From Bacilli bacterium (GTDB taxonomy: Bacteria > Bacillota_I > Bacilli_A > RFN20 > UBA1709): a stretch of 64,000 nt of DNA. The number at the start of each line of letters is the position of its first letter. The stretch's first letter is position 1. Position numbers and translations under genes: made by a program. Positions 8,106 to 16,024 of this stretch are shown in pieces. Under the pieces are notes generated by a model that was given only the letters and a program-made list of their open reading frames with translations, was not told the origin of the DNA and searched no databases. Location of the stretch: positions 1 through 64,000 of the forward strand of contig JAFTIF010000002.1 in the NCBI GenBank assembly GCA_017457045.1. The letters are read 5' to 3'.

Positions 8106-8133
8106 AAAGTGTGGGATTCCACACTTTATTTTT
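8106..8133. terminator. Bidirectional terminator between convergent genes
   Basis: Perfect stem AAAGTGTGG/CCACACTTT with loop GATT, flanked by an A run on the left and a T run on the right, so it serves both the lipid kinase and the DUF308 gene. The stop codon of the latter (8128-8126) overlaps the stem. Confidence 0.9.
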
Positions 8134-8749
8134 TTAGTATTTGATCATCTCTAATTTCATCATGGTCTATAATATTTGGATCATTATTTTCTTCTCGTCT
8201 AAAATCTGATTTTGTATAGAAAAATCCGTAGTTTTTCTTTTTGTTTAAGAAGAATAAATCAATAATCATTAAAATACCTTTCCATATTAAATATCCACCA
8301 ATAAATAAGCAAATTACTTGCATGCTAGTTTGTGGTGCGAATGCTATTGTTAATCCAATTAATAATTCACAAATTCCAAATATTAATCGTACTAATTTTT
8401 CTTTGCCACGAGGATATAATTTCCATGCTGTGTATGTTGATAATAATCCAGATACAGTAATTGCAAATCCTGAAAATGCCATAATTAAGTTGGCGATATT
8501 TTTAGAAAAAAGAATCAATAATAAACCTAAAATAGAACAAATTCCACCTTTATAATAATCTAATTTAGGGTTATATTTTTTCTTATTATATAAGGCAATA
8601 AATAATGTGGTTAATCCATATATTAATGTGATACTGCCTAAGATAATAATAAAATAATTAGCCACTGAATCGGAAAAGATAATAAATAATATTCCAAGGA
8701 CTATAAAAATAATAGGAACTATTAGTTGTTTTAATTTAATGTTTTTCAT
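8126..8749 (-). CDS. HdeD-like DUF308 membrane protein
   Basis: 207 aa with about six membrane helices in pairs, and the repeated pattern GILFIIFSDSVANYFIIILG / GLLLILFSKNIANLIMAFSG / TIAFAPQTSMQVICLFIGG typical of DUF308 (HdeD family). The C-terminal 35 residues are polar and acidic (EENNDPNIIDHDEIRDD) and cytoplasmic. HdeD is linked to acid resistance in enteric bacteria, but most DUF308 proteins have no assigned role. Good AGGAG site eight bases before the ATG. Confidence 0.8.
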   Translation of the reverse strand: MKNIKLKQLIVPIIFIVLGILFIIFSDSVANYFIIILGSITLIYGLTTLFIALYNKKKYNPKLDYYKGGICSILGLLLILFSKNIANLIMAFSGFAITVSGLLSTYTAWKLYPRGKEKLVRLIFGICELLIGLTIAFAPQTSMQVICLFIGGYLIWKGILMIIDLFFLNKKKNYGFFYTKSDFRREENNDPNIIDHDEIRDDQILKK

Positions 8750-8763
8750 AATAATCTCCTTTC

Positions 8764-8792
8764 AAAAAGAAATCCTATTTCTAGGACTTCTT
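8764..8792 (-). terminator. Terminator of the YitT-family gene
   Basis: On the minus strand AAGAAGTCCTA/TAGGATTTCTT with loop GAAA then T run; the gene's stop codon (8793-8791) touches the stem base. Confidence 0.82.
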
Positions 8793-9702
8793 AATACTTT
8801 TGAGTCGTACGGACAAATCTTCCGTAGATGTGCTGTGTGACTGTCATCGAGATGAAACAGCCCGGGTCAAATTGTGTAACTTTATCACAGATTTCTCTTG
8901 CTTCATATGAAGTAGTTACTACATATAAGAAATCTTTATGGGCTCCGGTATAAGCTCCTACGCCTTCTAATTTAGTAACGCCGCGTTTGAACTCATCCAT
9001 GATATATTTTGAAACGGCATCGCCATTATTTGTAATAATATTTAAAACTGTTCGTTTGTTTCTAACATAAATCATGTCTAGAACCATTGTGTTAAGGATT
9101 GTATAAACTACTGAATATAACATAGCTCCCCAGTTCTTAAATAAAATACCACCTAAGAATAAAATGAATCCATTGATAAGCATATTTATTGAACCAATTG
9201 ATTTTTGTTTAACACTTGAAAAATAAGCTGAGATGATGTCGATACCACCGCCAGATCCATGTGAAAGAAATGATAAAGCAGTACTGAATCCACATAATGA
9301 ACCAGCAAATAATGCAGCTTCAAGTCTATGTGTTGTAAAATCAATGTTTAATATATTACCAATTCCATCTGGGAATAAGTTTAAGAATAAAGAAGTAAAT
9401 GAAATATGAATTAAACTGAAAACAGTAAATCTTTTATTAAGTTTTTTCCATCCTAAGAATAAAACAGGAAAGTTTAAAACAAAGTAAAAAATAGATGCAT
9501 ATGCTGTTTCTTTAATATTAGAATTAATTAATGTTAATAAACGGCCTATGACTAAAGAAACACCACTTATTCCTCCTGTTAACATTTCGGTTGGAGAAAT
9601 GAAAGTGTTCACTGACATTGCAAAAATAAATGCTGAAATTATAATACCAATTAAAGAGATAATACTCTCTAAAATTTTGTTTTGTAATGATATAGGTCTC
9701 AT
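8791..9702 (-). CDS. YitT family membrane protein (DUF161/DUF2179)
   Basis: 303 aa from the ATG at 9702, which has AGGAG seven bases upstream; an open frame runs further upstream but lacks a binding site. The N-terminal 200 residues hold six membrane helices with the YitT signature (FISPTEMLTGGISGVSLVIG; SHGSGGGIDIISAYFS). Residues about 210-300 form the cytoplasmic DUF2179 domain (KRTVLNIITNN, GVTKLEGVGAYTG, VTQFDPGCFISMT). Function in the family is not settled. Divergent from the KDG kinase gene. Confidence 0.88.
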   Translation of the reverse strand: MRPISLQNKILESIISLIGIIISAFIFAMSVNTFISPTEMLTGGISGVSLVIGRLLTLINSNIKETAYASIFYFVLNFPVLFLGWKKLNKRFTVFSLIHISFTSLFLNLFPDGIGNILNIDFTTHRLEAALFAGSLCGFSTALSFLSHGSGGGIDIISAYFSSVKQKSIGSINMLINGFILFLGGILFKNWGAMLYSVVYTILNTMVLDMIYVRNKRTVLNIITNNGDAVSKYIMDEFKRGVTKLEGVGAYTGAHKDFLYVVTTSYEAREICDKVTQFDPGCFISMTVTQHIYGRFVRTTQKY

Positions 9703-9842
9703 AATAAACTCCTTATATTTGACATTATTAATTATAGCCTTTTTATAAAAATATACAATATATTTAATCATTGATTTTACTTTTATTACCAATTTTATTA
9801 TAATGAAGATAGATTTAAAAAATCTATTTAAGGAGATATAAT

Positions 9843-10859
9843 ATGGAAAAAATTATTACTTTTGGAGAAATAATGTTAAGATTAACTCCGCCTGAATACA
9901 CCAAAATTAATCAGGCAAATTCCTTTAATGCCAACTATGGCGGGGGAGAAGCTAACGTTGCAGTTTCTTTATCTCATTTAGGACATAAGAATACATATTT
10001 CTTATCTAAATTACCTCCGAATGAACTTGGTGATAGTGCAATTCAACATTTAAGATCACATGGAGTTAATACAGATCATGTTGTAAGAGGATCTACTACA
10101 TTGGGTATTTATTTTTTGGAAACTGGATTTGGTGGAAGACCTAGTAAAGTAATATATAATAGAAAACACTCTGCTATAACAAGAGTTGATCCTTCTGAAT
10201 TTGACATGGATGAAATTTTTAAAGATGCTACTTGGTTCCATGTTTCGGGTATTTCTTTAGCTTTAGGTGATAGAGTAAGAAATACTGTTTTAAAACTACT
10301 CGAAGCTTGTAAGAAACATGGTGTAAAAGTAAGTTTTGATTTTAACTATAGATCTAAATTATGGACAATTGAAGAAGCTAGACCTTGGTTTAAAAAAGTT
10401 ATGCCATATGTCGATGTTTTATTTGCTAGTTTTTTTGATGCTAATACAATTTTAGAGTATCAACCAGATAACGAAATGGACAATGAGGTTGAAAGATGTC
10501 ATAATGTTTTCCAAAAAGTTATTGAGGATTATGGAGTAACATATGTATTTGGTACAAAACGTATTATCCATTCAGCTAATGAAAATAGTTTATCTGCTTA
10601 TTATTTTACAAAAGAAGAAAAAACACATATAGATCCAATTAGATTTAATATTTATGATAGAATTGGTGGTGGAGATGCATTTGCAAGTGGTGTAATCCAT
10701 GGGCTTTTAAAAGACTTTAATAATCCAGCTTATGCAGTTCACTTCGGTTTAGTAACTTCTGTATTGAAACATACAATTTATGGTGATGTTTCAGTCTTAA
10801 GTGAAAGTGATATTCAGGATTATATTAGAACAAATGGTATTCAAGGTGTAGATAGATAG
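9843..10859 (+). CDS. kdgK: 2-dehydro-3-deoxygluconokinase (KDG kinase), PfkB family
   Basis: 338 aa. PfkB sugar kinase: N-terminal YGGGEANVAVSLSHLG, and near the C-terminus the catalytic DRIGGGDAFASGVIHGLL with Asp as the base and GGGD anion hole. LRLTPPEY at the start and VSFDFNYRSKLW in the middle are typical of 2-keto-3-deoxygluconate kinases. It would convert KDG to KDPG in uronate breakdown. No KDPG aldolase lies in the window. TATAAT at 9799-9804 is the likely -10 element. The YhcH-like gene follows after 10 bases. Confidence 0.82.
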   Translation: MEKIITFGEIMLRLTPPEYTKINQANSFNANYGGGEANVAVSLSHLGHKNTYFLSKLPPNELGDSAIQHLRSHGVNTDHVVRGSTTLGIYFLETGFGGRPSKVIYNRKHSAITRVDPSEFDMDEIFKDATWFHVSGISLALGDRVRNTVLKLLEACKKHGVKVSFDFNYRSKLWTIEEARPWFKKVMPYVDVLFASFFDANTILEYQPDNEMDNEVERCHNVFQKVIEDYGVTYVFGTKRIIHSANENSLSAYYFTKEEKTHIDPIRFNIYDRIGGGDAFASGVIHGLLKDFNNPAYAVHFGLVTSVLKHTIYGDVSVLSESDIQDYIRTNGIQGVDR

Positions 10860-10869
10860 GAGAATTATT

Positions 10870-11325
10870 ATGATTATAGGAAAAATTAAAGATTTGGGAA
10901 CTTATAAAGGAATTTCAAAACAAATCGATGATGCAATTGATTATGTATTAAACACAGATTTATTATCTTTAGAAGTTGGAAAATACGTAGTTAATGAATA
11001 TGTAACAGTTAATAGACAAAGATATGTAGGTAAAGCATTCGAAGATTGTTATCCAGAAACACATAAAAACTTTTTAGATTTACAAATTGTTGTTAAGGGA
11101 AAAGAAGGATTTGGATATGCTCATGTCGATAATCCAACATTAAAAGTTGCAATTCCATATAATGATGTTAAAGATGTAGAAAAATATAGTGTAGAAGATG
11201 AATTCATTTACTGGTTAGAAGATGGGGGATTTGCTTTAGTTCATCCTGAAGATGTTCATAGACCTGGTATTAAAGCTAACGAAGAAATAATTGAAAAAGT
11301 AGTTATTAAGATTAAAATTGCATAA
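10870..11325 (+). CDS. YhcH/YjgK/YiaL family protein (DUF386)
   Basis: 151 aa, the normal size of this cupin-fold family. Recognisable blocks are KFYVVNEY-like KYVVNEYVTVNR, ETHKNFLDLQIVVKGKEGFGYA (with the His/Glu pair of the metal site) and GGFALVHPEDVHRPGI, which carries further metal-binding His and Asp. Family members accompany catabolic operons for sialic acid, uronates and lyxose, possibly as sugar anomerases or isomerases. Co-transcribed with KDG kinase, which supports a role in uronate or keto-sugar use. Confidence 0.85.
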   Translation: MIIGKIKDLGTYKGISKQIDDAIDYVLNTDLLSLEVGKYVVNEYVTVNRQRYVGKAFEDCYPETHKNFLDLQIVVKGKEGFGYAHVDNPTLKVAIPYNDVKDVEKYSVEDEFIYWLEDGGFALVHPEDVHRPGIKANEEIIEKVVIKIKIA

Positions 11326-11329
11326 AGAA

Positions 11330-11362
11330 AAACCCAATAGTCAATCTGATTATTGGGTTTGT
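11330..11362. terminator. Bidirectional terminator
   Basis: Stem AAACCCAATA/TATTGGGTTT (11330-11360) with an 11-base loop; A-rich left and T-rich right flanks serve both convergent genes. Confidence 0.85.
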
Positions 11363-11363
11363 T

Positions 11364-11729
11364 TTATTTTTCTAAAAATTCTTTTAGCTTTTGGAGTGTT
11401 TCGTCACTGATTGCATGCTCTAGATTGCAGCAATCTACTTCAGCTGTTTCTTTACTAACTCCTAAACGTTGAAGAAAAGTATTAATTGTTTTGTGTTTAT
11501 CATAAATCTTTTCAGCTATAGAACGTCCTTCATCAGTTAAAGATATTTCACCATATAAATCTTTGTGAATAAAACCTAATTCTTTTAGTTCGTTCATAGC
11601 TTTCGTAACTGCTGGTTTAGAAACATTTAGTGAAGAGGCAATGTCAACAGATTTAACAGTTTTAGCTGTTTCTTTTTCAATTAAAAGTATAGTTTCTAGA
11701 TAGTCTTCGATAGATTTACTAAGCTTCAT
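11364..11729 (-). CDS. DtxR/MntR-family metal-dependent repressor (likely iron regulator)
   Basis: 121 aa. Residues 1-65 form a winged helix (SIEDYLETILLIEKE, VSKPAVTKAMNELKELGFI), followed by the metal-binding/dimer domain (AEVDCCNLEHAISDETLQKL) with the Cys/Glu-His-x3-D pattern of the family. No SH3-like third domain, so it is of the short MntR type. It is divergent from feoA-feoB, whose promoter holds two palindromes, so Fe2+-dependent repression of feo is the obvious inference; Mn2+ sensing cannot be excluded. AGGAGG lies upstream of the start. Confidence 0.87.
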   Translation of the reverse strand: MKLSKSIEDYLETILLIEKETAKTVKSVDIASSLNVSKPAVTKAMNELKELGFIHKDLYGEISLTDEGRSIAEKIYDKHKTINTFLQRLGVSKETAEVDCCNLEHAISDETLQKLKEFLEK

Positions 11730-11818
11730 ATTTATGCCTCCTTTTTGATAACATTATTATAGCATAAAATTCTTTTTTTTATACTATAAAAACAAGTTTT
11801 TATAAAAAACAGTTAAAT

Positions 11819-11891
11819 AAAGTTAACTTTTTTATTGACTTTTTTAAAACTAAGAGTATAATAAATTTGGAAAGTTAATCTTGGTTAACTT
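11819..11891 (+). promoter_or_regulatory. feo promoter with two palindromic operator candidates
   Basis: TTGACT (11835-11840), 16 bases, TATAAT (11857-11862), so transcription starts near 11869. A 12-base palindrome AAAGTTAACTTT (11819-11830) lies just upstream of the -35 element, and AAGTTAA-N6-TTAACTT (11872-11891) covers the start of the transcript. The shared GTTAA half-site and bracketing position fit binding by the adjacent DtxR-type repressor. Confidence 0.65.
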
Positions 11892-11902
11892 GGGAGGATA
11901 TT

Positions 11903-12163
11903 ATGAAACAAGTATTAAAGGTAAAGGAAAAAGGCTCATTAGCTGACTTAAGAAAAGGTCAAATTGCAAGAGTAACAAATATGCAAAGCGATAATCCATC
12001 TTTAAGAAGAAGATTATTAGATATGGGTATTACTAAAGGTGTAGTTTTAGAAGTTAAAAAGATCGCGCCTTTTGGAGATCCAATTGATTTATGGTTAAGA
12101 GGATACGAATTATGTGTTCGTAGAAAAGATGTAGAAGGCATTGAAGTAGAGGTGATCGCATAA
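11903..12163 (+). CDS. feoA: Ferrous iron transport protein A
   Basis: 86 aa SH3-like FeoA: ADLRKGQIARVTNM, LRRRLLDMGITKGVVLEVKKIAPFGDP and LRGYELCVRRKD are all typical. It is a small cytoplasmic partner of FeoB. Its TAA overlaps the ATG of feoB (TAATG), so the two are translationally coupled. First gene of the iron operon, under a strong promoter with candidate operators. Confidence 0.93.
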   Translation: MKQVLKVKEKGSLADLRKGQIARVTNMQSDNPSLRRRLLDMGITKGVVLEVKKIAPFGDPIDLWLRGYELCVRRKDVEGIEVEVIA

Positions 12164-14145
12164 TGAAAATCGCATTAGTAGGTAACCAAAATAGTGGTAA
12201 GACAACATTATTTAATTTATTAACAGGTACTAATCAAAAAGTAGGTAACTGGCCTGGTGTCACAATTGAAAGAAAAGAAGGTAAGATTAAAGGTACAGAC
12301 TTAACAGTAGTTGACCTTCCAGGTATTTATTCTTTAAGCCCATACACAAGTGAAGAACAAATTTCTAGAAATTATGTTTTAAATGAAAAACCTGATGTAA
12401 TTATCAACATTGTTGATGCTACATCTTTAGAAAGAAGCTTATATTTAACAACTCAACTTTTGGAATTAGATGCGAAAGTTATTGTTGCGTTAAATATGTC
12501 AGACATCTTAGAAAAGAAAGGTTTAGTAATTCACGAAGATAAATTAGAAAAAGCTTTAAATGCAACTGTTATTAAAATCTCAGCTTTGAAGAATACTGGA
12601 GTAGATCATTTAATTCAACACATTAGAGATAATGAATTATTAGATTCAGTTGATGTTCCTTTATTTGATAAAGAAGTTGAAGACGAAATTGAGATAATCA
12701 AATCTCAATTAACAGGTTCTAACAAAAGATTTGTTGCAGTTAAAATGCTAGAAAAAGATGAGTTCATAAAAGAGGATGTTGATTGTTCGAAATCTATCGA
12801 AAATATCGAGACAAAATACGATATGGATACAGAACAAATCATTGCAAATGGAAGATATGAATTCATTGAAAAGTTAAAGAAACAAGTAGTTGTAAATGTA
12901 AGAACAATTAAAGAAACAATCTCTGACAAATTAGATAAAATTTTCTTAAACAAATTTGCTGCAATCCCTATTTTTATTGGTATTATGGCATTAGTTTATT
13001 TCTTAGCTGTAGGTGTTGTAGGAAGTGCAACTGTTGACTTCATGGATGGCTTAGTTGCAGGAACAATCTATGATGCAGTATATGGTTGGCTAGAAGGATT
13101 AGGCGCAAGTGATTGGGCAATAAGCTTAGTCTGTGATGGTATCATCTCAGGTGTTGGAGCTGTTTTAAACTTTGTTCCACAATTAATGATTTTATTCTTA
13201 TTATTAGCAATCTTAGAAACATCAGGATATATGTCTAGAATTACATTCTTCTTAGATAAAGTATTTAGAAGATTTGGTTTAAGTGGTAAATCATTGATTC
13301 CATTTATTGTTGGAAGCGGATGTTCTGTACCAGGTATTATGGCATCAAGAACTGTTGAAAATGAAGATGAAAAAGATTTAACAATCATGTTAACTCCATT
13401 TATTCCTTGTAGTGCAAAACTTCCAATTATTGCATTATTCGCAGGAGCATTCTTTACTTCATATGAATGGGTAGTAACTTTATCTTTATATTTATTTGCT
13501 ATTGTTGTTATTTTAGTAAGTTCTATTGTTATTAGTAGAATCTTTATGAAAAATAAGAAAAACACATTTATCTTAGAATTACCTGAATATAAGATTCCTA
13601 GTGTTAAATATGTTTTAAGAGATGTTGGTGAAAAAACATTATCATTCTTAAAAAGAGCAGGTACAGTAATCTTATTATGTTCTGTAGTTGTATGGTTCTT
13701 AGGATCATTTACAATTTCATTCCAATATATTGATGGTGAAACATTAACTATTGAAAAGAGTATCTTAGCAGGTATTGGTAATTTGTTCTCATGGGTATTC
13801 TATCCAATGCTTGGTGAAATGAGCTGGGCAGCTGCAGTATCAGCAGTTCAAGGTTTAGTAGCTAAAGAATTAGTAGTAAGCTCTATGGAAGTTATCGCGG
13901 GATTAGAAGAAGGTGCGGGAGTTGCAGTCTTTAACTCAGGAATATTCTCATTCTTTAATCCAGCAAGTGCATATGCATTTATGGTATTTAATTTATTCTC
14001 AGCTCCTTGCTTCGGTGCAATTGGTGCTATGAGAAGAGAGTTTGGTAGTGCTAAAAAGATGTGGATTGCAGTAGGATTCCAAACAGGATTAGCTTATATC
14101 TTAGCTTGCTTAGTATTTGGAATAGGAAGCTTATTCTTATTATAA
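12163..14145 (+). CDS. feoB: Ferrous iron transport protein B
   Basis: 660 aa. N-terminal GTPase domain with G1 GNQNSGKTT, G2 in NWPGVT, G3 DLPGIYSL and G4 NMSD; a helical GDI-like region follows to about residue 260; then about eight membrane helices. The two gate motifs are present: VGSGCSVPGIMASRT and PFIPCSAKLPIIALFAG, both with their Cys. It imports Fe2+ into the cytoplasm under low oxygen. Stop TAA overlaps the ATG of the small Cys-rich gene that follows. Confidence 0.96.
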   Translation: MKIALVGNQNSGKTTLFNLLTGTNQKVGNWPGVTIERKEGKIKGTDLTVVDLPGIYSLSPYTSEEQISRNYVLNEKPDVIINIVDATSLERSLYLTTQLLELDAKVIVALNMSDILEKKGLVIHEDKLEKALNATVIKISALKNTGVDHLIQHIRDNELLDSVDVPLFDKEVEDEIEIIKSQLTGSNKRFVAVKMLEKDEFIKEDVDCSKSIENIETKYDMDTEQIIANGRYEFIEKLKKQVVVNVRTIKETISDKLDKIFLNKFAAIPIFIGIMALVYFLAVGVVGSATVDFMDGLVAGTIYDAVYGWLEGLGASDWAISLVCDGIISGVGAVLNFVPQLMILFLLLAILETSGYMSRITFFLDKVFRRFGLSGKSLIPFIVGSGCSVPGIMASRTVENEDEKDLTIMLTPFIPCSAKLPIIALFAGAFFTSYEWVVTLSLYLFAIVVILVSSIVISRIFMKNKKNTFILELPEYKIPSVKYVLRDVGEKTLSFLKRAGTVILLCSVVVWFLGSFTISFQYIDGETLTIEKSILAGIGNLFSWVFYPMLGEMSWAAAVSAVQGLVAKELVVSSMEVIAGLEEGAGVAVFNSGIFSFFNPASAYAFMVFNLFSAPCFGAIGAMRREFGSAKKMWIAVGFQTGLAYILACLVFGIGSLFLL

Positions 14146-14318
14146 TGAATTGGGTAGATTTTGCGATTGTAGCTGTTGTTGTTGCAATAGTAGCAGTGAT
14201 AGTTTACTTTAGATTTATTAAAAATAAAGGAAAAAGCGCATGCGCATCTTGTTCTAGTGCTAGACCAAGTTTTGTAAAAGAATATTATAAATGTAAATGC
14301 GAAGGGAAAGATTTATAG
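14145..14318 (+). CDS. FeoB-associated Cys-rich membrane protein
   Basis: 57 aa starting at the ATG that overlaps the feoB stop. One N-terminal membrane helix (VDFAIVAVVVAIVAVIVYF), then a basic stretch and CASCSS ... CKC near the C-terminus. Size, topology, the CxxC motif and position after feoB match the FeoB-associated Cys-rich family (PF12669 type). A role in iron handling at the exit of FeoB is likely but unproven. Followed directly by a terminator. Confidence 0.85.
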   Translation: MNWVDFAIVAVVVAIVAVIVYFRFIKNKGKSACASCSSARPSFVKEYYKCKCEGKDL

Positions 14319-14345
14319 AAAAGCCAGAAATGGCTTTTTTATTTT
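14319..14345 (+). terminator. Terminator of the feo operon
   Basis: Stem AAAAGCCA/TGGCTTTT with loop GAAA then T-rich tail. Confidence 0.88.
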
Positions 14346-14416
14346 ACTTTGTAAATAAAAAATACTTTAAATAGATTTGAAAGTTTGATAATATATTTAA
14401 GAAAAGGAGTGATTAG

Positions 14417-15247
14417 ATGAAAAAAGTATTATCAGTACAAGATATCTCATGTGTAGGTAAGTGTTCTTTAACAGTGGCTTTACCGATTTTATCTAGTGTT
14501 GGAATTGAGTGTCAAATTCTTCCTACATCACTTTTGTCTAACCATACAGCGTTTAGTAGTTTTACATTCTTGGATTTGACAGATGAATGTCAAAAAATCG
14601 TTAATAAATTTGAAGAAAATAATTTTGAATTTGATTGCATTTATAGCGGATATTTAGGAAGTGTAAAGCAAATAGAATTAATGTTTGATATTATTTCTAG
14701 ATTTAAAAAGAATGCAAAATATATAGTAGTGGATCCTGCTATGGCAGATTATGGTGTTCTTTATCCAGGATTTGATGAAGCATTTGCTAAGAAAATGTTT
14801 GAGTTATGCTTAAAAGCAGATGTTATTTTACCTAATATTACAGAAGCATGTATTATGTTAGGTGTTCCATATAAAGAAAAAATGAGTGAAGCAGATGTTG
14901 AATTATTGCTTAATAAATTTCATGAATTAAATTGCAAAAATGTTATTCTTACAGGTGTTTCATTTGAAGATAATAAACTAGGCTTTGCTTATAAAAATGA
15001 TAACGGAGAAATTAGTTATTATTTTAATGATTTTATTAATGCTAAATATCATGGATCAGGTGATATTTTTGCATCAACTTTTGTTGGGGCATTAATGAAT
15101 GATAAAAATATGTTTGAATCTGCTAAAATTGCATCATACTATGTATGTGAGTCTTTAAAGGCAACTTTAAGTGATCCAGATTGTAATTGGTATGGTTTGA
15201 ACTTCGAACAAACTTTGCCACTTCTTATTGAAAAAATAACTAAATAG
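14417..15247 (+). CDS. Pyridoxal/pyridoxamine kinase
   Basis: 276 aa ribokinase-fold kinase. The N-terminus (VLSVQDISCVGKCSLTVALPILSSVG) matches bacterial pyridoxamine kinases, as do LPTSLLSNHTAF, VDPAMADYG and PNITEACIMLG. The C-terminal YHGSGDIFASTFVGAL holds the catalytic Asp with the anion hole. It phosphorylates B6 vitamers in a salvage route to pyridoxal phosphate. No PLP synthase genes are nearby. Single gene; AAGGAG eight bases before the ATG. Confidence 0.87.
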   Translation: MKKVLSVQDISCVGKCSLTVALPILSSVGIECQILPTSLLSNHTAFSSFTFLDLTDECQKIVNKFEENNFEFDCIYSGYLGSVKQIELMFDIISRFKKNAKYIVVDPAMADYGVLYPGFDEAFAKKMFELCLKADVILPNITEACIMLGVPYKEKMSEADVELLLNKFHELNCKNVILTGVSFEDNKLGFAYKNDNGEISYYFNDFINAKYHGSGDIFASTFVGALMNDKNMFESAKIASYYVCESLKATLSDPDCNWYGLNFEQTLPLLIEKITK

Positions 15248-15252
15248 ATATA

Positions 15253-15285
15253 TTGAAAAAAGGTTTAAATTTGATATAATTTAAA
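15253..15285 (+). promoter_or_regulatory. Rubrerythrin promoter with inverted repeat over the -10 element
   Basis: TTGAAA (15253-15258), 16 bases, TATAAT (15275-15280). A perfect inverted repeat TTTAAATT-N6-AATTTAAA (15264-15285) overlaps the -10 box. Rubrerythrin genes are often under peroxide-sensing PerR; this repeat is a candidate operator but does not match the PerR box closely. Confidence 0.55.
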
Positions 15286-15307
15286 TATATTAAAAGGAGA
15301 AAATAAT

Positions 15308-15847
15308 ATGAATTTAAAAGGAACAAGAACAGAAGCTAATTTAATGGCAGCATTTGCTGGTGAATCACAAGCAAGAAATAAGTATACTTACTATGCTTCA
15401 AAAGCTAAAAAAGATGGCTATGTACAAATTGCTAATATCTTTGAAGAAACAGCAAATAACGAAAAAGAACACGCAAAAATTTGGTTTAAATTATTACATG
15501 GTGGTAAAGTACCTGGAACATTAGAAAACTTAAAAGATGCAGCAGCTGGCGAAAAATATGAATGGACAGATATGTACGCAACATTCGCTAAAGAAGCTAA
15601 AGAAGAAGGATTCGATGAAATAGCTGCTTTATTTGAAATGGTAGCAGATATTGAAAGACACCATGAAGAAAGATATAACAAATTAGTTGAAAATATTTTA
15701 AATGGTTCAGTATTCGCAAAAAGAGAAAAAATAATTTGGGTTTGTTTAAACTGCGGACACATTCATGTAGGTGAAGAAGCTCCTGAATTATGCCCAGTAT
15801 GTGCACATCCTAAAGCATATTTTGAAGAAAGAAAAGTTAATTATTAA
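15308..15847 (+). CDS. rbr: Rubrerythrin
   Basis: 179 aa. The N-terminal four-helix diiron domain shows [15 protein letters not shown], then [18 protein letters not shown] and a later [17 protein letters not shown], supplying the Glu and His ligands. A C-terminal rubredoxin-like domain has two Cys pairs (CLNCGH and CPVCAH). It reduces hydrogen peroxide in the cytoplasm of anaerobes. Monocistronic with its own promoter and terminator. Confidence 0.95.
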   Translation: MNLKGTRTEANLMAAFAGESQARNKYTYYASKAKKDGYVQIANIFEETANNEKEHAKIWFKLLHGGKVPGTLENLKDAAAGEKYEWTDMYATFAKEAKEEGFDEIAALFEMVADIERHHEERYNKLVENILNGSVFAKREKIIWVCLNCGHIHVGEEAPELCPVCAHPKAYFEERKVNY

Positions 15848-15860
15848 TAATTGAACTCTA

Positions 15861-15887
15861 AGGCATCCTAAGTGGGTGCTTTTTTTC
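15861..15887 (+). terminator. Terminator of rubrerythrin gene
   Basis: Stem GCATCC/GGGTGC (one G-T pair) followed by a run of seven T. Confidence 0.75.
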
Positions 15888-15968
15888 TTGTTAACATATA
15901 TAAATAATGCATAATTTATGTTTTTTTTATTTAATGAATATTAAAAGCGACTTGAGTCGTTTTTTTTA
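15888..15968 (+). other. Orphan promoter-like and terminator-like unit, possible small RNA
   Basis: After the rubrerythrin terminator, TTGTTA (15888-15893) and CATAAT (15910-15915) are spaced by 16 bases, and about 30 bases on there is a hairpin AGCGACT/AGTCGTT followed by eight T (to 15968). No gene lies between. A transcript of about 45 bases would result. The second hairpin may simply be a relic terminator. Confidence 0.25.
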
Positions 15969-16024
15969 ATGAAATTAAAAAATAAATATGATAGAATTAT
16001 ACTCAGAAAATGGAGATGATTAAT

